Positions 59,295 through 64,000 of a stretch of 64,000 nt of DNA are shown piece by piece. Within the stretch, counting starts at the first letter, position 1. Every line of letters begins with the position of its first letter. Below the pieces are notes generated by a model. It did not search any database and was not told the DNA's origin. It saw only the letters and a program-made list of their open reading frames with translations. The stretch is from Clostridia bacterium (lineage in GTDB: Bacteria > Bacillota > Clostridia > Oscillospirales > Acutalibacteraceae): contig JAFRMR010000007.1 of the NCBI GenBank assembly GCA_017430535.1, forward strand, positions 125,817 through 189,816. The letters are read 5' to 3'. Both the position numbers and the translations under genes were made by a program.

Positions 59295-62200
59295 TTAGGA
59301 TTTATTACCAATCCATTTTTTTATTTCGTTTACGCACCAAGCCAAATCATCTCTTATTTGATAAACCCAAAATCTTCTTACATCCCAGCCAAGTTCAAAT
59401 AGTCTTTGATTTCTTAGATAGTCCCTGTAACATAGTTCACCGTTCCAATCACTATGATAGTGTTCGCCGTCAATTTCAATATCCAGTTTTCTGTTTGAAT
59501 CAAAAATGGCTAAGTCTAGCTTATATTTATCAGCGGGGTATTGTGGAAATGATTTAATTCCAGCATCATAAAGAGCAGTATAGAATAGTTTTTCCCATTC
59601 AGAAACGCTACTGTCATCTATTGATACAGGATATTGCCTATCAAAATTATCAATGATATTATCTATTGGTTGTGAGTTGATATTCATATCATTAACATAA
59701 GATACAAAATGCTCAAGATAAGATACCCCACAATTGAGACAGTATTCCATGTTACCTGTAACAATCAGCAATGCCCGTGCTCTTGTAATTGCAACGTTAA
59801 AAAGATTACCAGTATTTTTTAAAAATGAAATTGCTGATGATGAACATCCGTCTGAAATAACAGGTGAAAAAATAATAATATCTTTTTCATCGCCCTGAAA
59901 TTTATGAACAGTATCGACCCAAAACTCATTATTCTTATATAAGTATTCGCTTAAATTTGATCTTTTCTCAATCAGTTCTCTTATATAATCTGCTTGAGCA
60001 CGAAATGGGGTTACAACGCCGACTGAACCTGAATATTCTTTGTCTACAATTTGTGATTCGAGTAGTGTAATTAAATATTCAGCCTCTTCTTTGTTAATTG
60101 CAGACCCATTTAAAGGCTTTTCTGTATTGCCTTTAACATCACACCACTTTATTCCCAATTCAAGTCCGCTGGGAACGGTTAAATTGCTGTGGTTTGTAGC
60201 TACTCTCAATTTTCCGTCATAAAACTCTGAATTTGAAAAATTGATTATTCTATCATAACTTCTGTGATGATCTCGAAGGGTGATAATGTTTTCATGGTCG
60301 GCGACACTAATTGCTCTGTCATAGATTGAATTTGCAACATATGACCATTCAAATCCAACATCATATTTACTCAATAAACTTACGTCTTGCTTTCTGCTAA
60401 TTGAGCAAATGTGACGCAATTGCTTTGAATCCCCTATAATAACAGCACTTTTTGCGCGGTATAATAAAGGGATAATTGAAGCAATATCGCACTGGCTTGC
60501 CTCATCAATTATCAGCAAATCAATTTTCCCGGCTTCAAAAGGAACCCTCCCTTTTACAGATAGAGAAGTAACCGCCCAACATGGTAAAAGATTTGATAAA
60601 CACTTTTGTAGATTTTTAAACTCCTTTTGCAGTTCTGGATAATCTGAAATATCCTCATCGTTGAATAATCTCATAGCAGCTGCAAATCTACTTATTCTTT
60701 CTCTTAATTCGCTATCGATTTTAATGTTTCTAACATTTAAATAGTCTTTCCAAAGATTGCTCGATAATTCAGAAATATTGTGCTTATACTCAATCAAAAG
60801 CTTATCAATTTTTTCAAGCGGAATACTTTTTTTAAATTCAGTCTGTAAATGTTTGTATTCAAGTGTCAAATCGATAATGTCAATCAAATCATTTATATCT
60901 GATTCAATCAAATCTATTGAAAAATTGTTTGACTTAAGTTTATCGAGAATTGAATTACTTTTATACTCAGAAAGAATAGTGTATAAAGATTCTTCTTTTT
61001 CTTTTAAAATCTCATATCTTTTTTTGGAAATAAATTTCCAAAAAGCTCGAACTATGAGTGATTGCTCTTCTTTTTGAGCCATAAGATAAGAGCTTTTAAA
61101 TTCATCAAATGAATCTTTTAGTAATTGTTTATCATTTTCGTTTATTAAATCATATATAGGAATAACTGTTTCGCGTATTTCACAAAATTTCTGTTCTAGC
61201 GAATCAAGTTTATTTCTAAGTTCTATAAAAGATTGCTTATAGTTTTTTTCTTTTTCATATTTTTCAACTATTTGCAAATATTTCTTTTTTTCTTTTTCAT
61301 ATTTTTCTTTGTCATTCTGATTGCTTGAGGTTCTAATCATTCCTTCGGCAATTTCAGCAAATCGCTGAGAGATAGAATCCGCACCCAATCTAAAAAGAAT
61401 TGGATTATTAGCTAATTTATTTACCCTTGACTCTACAACATCAACAGCTTTATTGTTTTTGCTTGCAAACAATGCGGTTTTTCCTTGCCAAGCTGCATTG
61501 ATAAGCAAATCTGTAACAACCTGAGATTTGCCAGTTCCGGGAGGGCCTGTGACAATGGTAAGCTTTGATGACAAAGATTTTTGAATAGCTTCTTCCTGCT
61601 CTGAATTTAAAGGTAAAACTTCAAGTAAAACTTTTTCTTTCGAAGCAGAATCATCTTTGATATTTTTACTATTTCCTGGATAAATCCAATCGTGCAACGC
61701 GGTTTCTTTATATTCATCCTCAGATAAGTCTGAAAGTGCTTTTAGCTCACTTTCCAAACCAATTGTAAATGGTGAGCGTTCGGAAGAAATAATGATAGCC
61801 TTGTTGTATATACCACATTCACTAATTGATAATAAACTTTTATCATTATTTATGTAATTTGGGTTAATTCTTTCTTTCCAATTCCATTGCCTAACAGACT
61901 GGATACGTTCAACCAAATCCTCAATATCATATTCAATTTCAGATGTGTTCAAACCGAGTTCATCCTCAAGGGCGATTAAGTCATAGACAAAAGAATTGCT
62001 GTCACTATTCGAATACTCTTTAATAATTTCTGCGTTTATTATAGGGTATTTATTAACGGAAACCTTACCTACATCGTACTCGATGTGAAATAAAAATAGT
62101 GGTTTTATAGTTTTGTATTTTTTATTGTATTTAATTGAGTAGCATTCACTTATTTTTATTGGATATCCCATATATATGTTTGAATATCTATCGGAGGACG

Positions 62201-62579
62201 CTTCTTTAATAAACTCTATAGTATCGGAATTCAAGAAGTGGGTTGGGTCTGTTGTGTTAATCTCTATATACTTTTTGTTATCAGGTTTTAATATAGTCGA
62301 AATGCCTTTATCCTGCTCCAAGCTCAGACAATTTAAATAGTATTCACAAAGTGAGGAAAGCTTTTTATCAACTGATTTATCATTAGTTTTATAATCGGAC
62401 TTAGCAACTGAACCATAATACCATTTGTAATTACGCTGAAAACAAAACTCATTTAATGAGCCGTTTAGTGCATCATACACTTTTGAACGGTCACAGTTTA
62501 ATATGGTGGCAATTTCAGCCGCCCTTACGCCATTCCTATCTTTAATAATATCTATGATTTGTTTTTCAAAATCTGTCAT
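59295..62579 (-). CDS. Superfamily 1 helicase with C-terminal DUF559/Vsr-like nuclease, AT-rich
   Basis: A 1094-residue protein. Residues ~1-55 form a winged-helix-like DNA-binding domain (IIDIIKDRNGVRAAEIATIL, DRSKVYDALNG). The Upf1/AAA_11-AAA_12 helicase core has Walker A VTGPPGTGKSQ (~343-353), a long coiled-coil insertion (~420-640), Walker B LLIIDEASQCD (~685), GDSKQLR (~716), HKFQGDEKDI (~893) and NVAITRARAL (~930). The C-terminus (~985-1090) has a DUF559/Vsr-type nuclease: LDLAIFDSNRKLDIEIDGEH (D, then E-x-D) and GWDVRRFWVYQI. Its base composition is far more AT-rich than its neighbours', suggesting transfer. Architecture fits a single-gene anti-phage or plasmid defence nuclease; this role is inferred. 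GGTG precedes the ATG. Confidence 0.82.
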   Translation of the reverse strand: MTDFEKQIIDIIKDRNGVRAAEIATILNCDRSKVYDALNGSLNEFCFQRNYKWYYGSVAKSDYKTNDKSVDKKLSSLCEYYLNCLSLEQDKGISTILKPDNKKYIEINTTDPTHFLNSDTIEFIKEASSDRYSNIYMGYPIKISECYSIKYNKKYKTIKPLFLFHIEYDVGKVSVNKYPIINAEIIKEYSNSDSNSFVYDLIALEDELGLNTSEIEYDIEDLVERIQSVRQWNWKERINPNYINNDKSLLSISECGIYNKAIIISSERSPFTIGLESELKALSDLSEDEYKETALHDWIYPGNSKNIKDDSASKEKVLLEVLPLNSEQEEAIQKSLSSKLTIVTGPPGTGKSQVVTDLLINAAWQGKTALFASKNNKAVDVVESRVNKLANNPILFRLGADSISQRFAEIAEGMIRTSSNQNDKEKYEKEKKKYLQIVEKYEKEKNYKQSFIELRNKLDSLEQKFCEIRETVIPIYDLINENDKQLLKDSFDEFKSSYLMAQKEEQSLIVRAFWKFISKKRYEILKEKEESLYTILSEYKSNSILDKLKSNNFSIDLIESDINDLIDIIDLTLEYKHLQTEFKKSIPLEKIDKLLIEYKHNISELSSNLWKDYLNVRNIKIDSELRERISRFAAAMRLFNDEDISDYPELQKEFKNLQKCLSNLLPCWAVTSLSVKGRVPFEAGKIDLLIIDEASQCDIASIIPLLYRAKSAVIIGDSKQLRHICSISRKQDVSLLSKYDVGFEWSYVANSIYDRAISVADHENIITLRDHHRSYDRIINFSNSEFYDGKLRVATNHSNLTVPSGLELGIKWCDVKGNTEKPLNGSAINKEEAEYLITLLESQIVDKEYSGSVGVVTPFRAQADYIRELIEKRSNLSEYLYKNNEFWVDTVHKFQGDEKDIIIFSPVISDGCSSSAISFLKNTGNLFNVAITRARALLIVTGNMEYCLNCGVSYLEHFVSYVNDMNINSQPIDNIIDNFDRQYPVSIDDSSVSEWEKLFYTALYDAGIKSFPQYPADKYKLDLAIFDSNRKLDIEIDGEHYHSDWNGELCYRDYLRNQRLFELGWDVRRFWVYQIRDDLAWCVNEIKKWIGNKS

Positions 62580-62632
62580 ACATTATCACCTATCTACAAA
62601 TAATTAAACAAACAGTTATTTTCTTGATAGAA

Positions 62633-62641
62633 ATAATACCA
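62633..62641 (-). promoter_or_regulatory. Extended -10 element upstream of the helicase-nuclease
   Basis: Minus strand TGG-TATTAT (62641-62633). No convincing -35 box is visible. Confidence 0.35.
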
Positions 62642-62709
62642 TATTTAATTGAAAAATAAAAGCTTGTTGCGTATCATTTTTTATAATTAAAAATTGTAAT
62701 CATAGTTTA

Positions 62710-62738
62710 TTGCCAATTGCAAAGCTATGTGGTATAAT
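62710..62738 (+). promoter_or_regulatory. Promoter of the Lrp-aminotransferase unit
   Basis: TTGCCA (62710-62715) and perfect TATAAT (62733-62738), 17 bases apart, with a TG extension one base before the -10. Confidence 0.85.
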
Positions 62739-62766
62739 ACGGAAAATTATTTGAAGGAGAAAAATC

Positions 62767-63252
62767 ATGAATGTTCAGATATTAAAGCTTCTTGCAAAGG
62801 ATGCCAGGATGTCCGCAAGCGATATTTCCACCGTTACCGGGCTCCCCGAAATCGAAGTTGTAAACGAGATACAGCAGATGAAAAAGGACGGCCTTATCAG
62901 AGGCTTCAGAACAGTTATTGACTGGGAAAAGCTTGATGAATTCTATGTTTCCGCCATCGTTGAAATCAAGGTTACTCCAAAGGCAGGCCTCGGCTTTGAA
63001 GATGTGGCAAAAAAGATAGCCCGCTTCCACGAGGTTGAAAGCGTTTATCTGCTTTCCGGAGATTCCGATTTAAGCGTAATAGTAAAATGCAAGTCCTTCC
63101 AGGATGTTTCAAGGTTCGTTGCAAAGGAGCTTGCCACTATAGAGAGCGTAACCTCAACCAAAACCCAGTTTGTTATGAGGCGCTATAAAGAGCTGGATGT
63201 TGACCTTGACGTTACCGATCCGGATCAGCGGGGAGTTGTTTCATCTTGCTGA
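62767..63252 (+). CDS. Lrp/AsnC-family transcriptional regulator
   Basis: The 161-residue protein has an N-terminal helix-turn-helix (LLAKDARMSASDISTVTGLPEIEVVNEI, split, ~7-34, then MKKDGLIRGF) and a C-terminal RAM ligand-binding domain (VSAIVEIKVTP, VESVYLLSGDSDLSVIVKCKSF). Lrp-type regulators sense amino acids and often control a neighbouring amino-acid enzyme, which fits the aminotransferase gene that overlaps its end. AAGGAG lies before the ATG. Confidence 0.9.
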   Translation: MNVQILKLLAKDARMSASDISTVTGLPEIEVVNEIQQMKKDGLIRGFRTVIDWEKLDEFYVSAIVEIKVTPKAGLGFEDVAKKIARFHEVESVYLLSGDSDLSVIVKCKSFQDVSRFVAKELATIESVTSTKTQFVMRRYKELDVDLDVTDPDQRGVVSSC

Positions 63253-64000
63253 ATTACGAGGCTGTATTAAACAATACAATAACAGAAATTCAGCCTTCCG
63301 GAATACGCAAGTTTTTTGATATAGCCGCCACTATGAAAGATGTAATCTCTCTTGGCGTAGGCGAGCCGGATTTTCCCACACCGTGGAAGATAAGAAACGC
63401 CGCCATAAAATCCCTTGAGAGGGGCAGAACCGGTTATTCATCCAACAGGGGTCTGAACGAGCTCAGAGCCGAAATATCCCGGTATATGCTCAGGAAATAC
63501 GCCCTCAGGTATAATCCGGATACGGAGATACTTGTAACCGTAGGCGGCAGCGAAGCTATTGATGCCGCACTCCGCTCTGTTATAAACCCCGGTGATGAGG
63601 TTATCGTGCCTCAGCCCAGCTATGTCTGCTATGTTCCTATGGTAAAGATGGCCGGGGGCGTGCCGGTTATAGTCAATAACAGGGCTGAAAATGATTTTAA
63701 ACTTAAAGCGGAAGAGCTGAAAGAAAAAATCACGGATAAAACCAAGGCGATTATTCTGCCATACCCCTCAAATCCTACCGGCGCAATTATGGAAAAAAAG
63801 GATTATGAGGAAATTGAGCAGGTAATAAAAGACACATCAATTGTGCTTATATCCGATGAGATATATTCCGAGCTTACTTTTAACGGCAAACGCCACGTTT
63901 CACCGGCTTCCGTGGGCAGTCTCAAGGAGCGGACCGTGGTTATCAACGGCTTTTCCAAGGCCTTTTCAATGACCGGATGGCGCCTTGGGTATACCTGCGG
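63246..64000 (+). CDS. Class I/II aminotransferase, 3' end cut by the window
   Basis: About 251 residues are visible. I take the TTG at 63246 as start (LLNYEAVLNNTITEIQPSG), overlapping the Lrp gene by seven bases, with GGGGAG upstream; no ATG is nearby. Fold-type I motifs are ISLGVGEPDFPTPW (~35), YSSNRGLNELR (~68), VGGSEAIDAALR (~101), LPYPSNPTGA (~173), the Asp in LISDEIYSEL (~200) and NGFSKAFSMTGWRLGY (~230) with the PLP-binding Lys. It transfers amino groups between an amino acid and a 2-oxo acid; aromatic or aspartate-type substrates are usual. The Lrp partner is its likely regulator. Confidence 0.9.
   Translation, partial: MLNYEAVLNNTITEIQPSGIRKFFDIAATMKDVISLGVGEPDFPTPWKIRNAAIKSLERGRTGYSSNRGLNELRAEISRYMLRKYALRYNPDTEILVTVGGSEAIDAALRSVINPGDEVIVPQPSYVCYVPMVKMAGGVPVIVNNRAENDFKLKAEELKEKITDKTKAIILPYPSNPTGAIMEKKDYEEIEQVIKDTSIVLISDEIYSELTFNGKRHVSPASVGSLKERTVVINGFSKAFSMTGWRLGYTC

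Noticed and set aside
1-64000. tRNA genes, rRNA genes, insertion sequences, prophage or CRISPR arrays
   Set aside because: No cloverleaf, transposase or integrase gene, terminal inverted repeat with target duplication, or regularly spaced repeat was seen in any intergenic stretch.

Overview
The window looks like the chromosome of an anaerobic, low-to-moderate-GC Firmicute, most likely a gut clostridium of the Oscillospirales/Ruminococcaceae kind. The signs are an hrcA-grpE-dnaK-dnaJ operon behind a perfect CIRCE element, consensus sigma-A promoters, strong GGAGG ribosome binding sites, occasional TTG starts, many lipoproteins, an ECF-type vitamin transporter, and a scattering of glycan-degrading enzymes with GPH-family sugar symporters. 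This is inference from gene content; no rRNA is present to settle the taxonomy. I see no tRNA, rRNA, insertion sequence, prophage or CRISPR array.

Layout. 0-8.2 kb: the end of a winged-helix regulator, a long SDR enzyme, an orphan peptide-type solute-binding lipoprotein, a G5/3D wall protein, MltG, a BspA-like lipoprotein and a secreted phosphoesterase. 8.2-12.3 kb: a complete potABCD polyamine importer. 12.3-18.6 kb: a YgjP-like metallopeptidase and a second phosphoesterase from back-to-back promoters, a birA/PPTase/XRE operon, and a cyclophilin/SecB-like/ceramidase-like group. 18.6-22.3 kb: a GPH symporter, an acetyltransferase and a third phosphoesterase. 22.4-27.2 kb: the heat-shock operon. 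27.2-31.2 kb: an ECF sigma factor with a membrane partner, a fourth phosphoesterase and a GH43 enzyme. 31.2-31.6 kb: an orphan, strongly structured transcript with its own promoter and terminator. 31.6-38.4 kb (minus strand): a cobalamin-riboswitch operon. 38.5-49.3 kb: a phosphate transporter, a YhaM-like nuclease, PrmA, a ferredoxin-type reductase, a GH38 alpha-mannosidase, an esterase and two AT-rich lipoproteins. 49.4-53.8 kb (minus): NAD(P)HX repair, GH29 fucosidase and a GPH symporter. 53.9-56.8 kb: an HGSNAT-like acyltransferase, Mrp ATPase and SerS. 56.8-62.6 kb (minus): an EEP-family hydrolase, a CmpB-like membrane protein, an HD protein and a large AT-rich helicase-nuclease. The end: an Lrp regulator overlapping a class I/II aminotransferase that runs off the window.

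The most striking system is the operon at 34.8-38.4 kb with its ECF genes at 31.6-34.8 kb. A compact cobalamin riboswitch, with a visible terminator and a competing antiterminator, controls two secreted proteins and a complete ECF transporter (EcfT, a fused double EcfA, and an S component). One secreted protein joins an alpha/alpha-toroid domain to a C-terminal DUF4430 domain, the same two-domain plan as mammalian intrinsic factor and transcobalamin. I infer a corrinoid capture-and-import system. The second item to follow up is the structured transcript at 31238-31620, which I cannot place in a known RNA family and which also holds short ORFs with plausible ribosome binding sites. A third is the solitary SF1 helicase-DUF559 nuclease, whose base composition differs from its surroundings.
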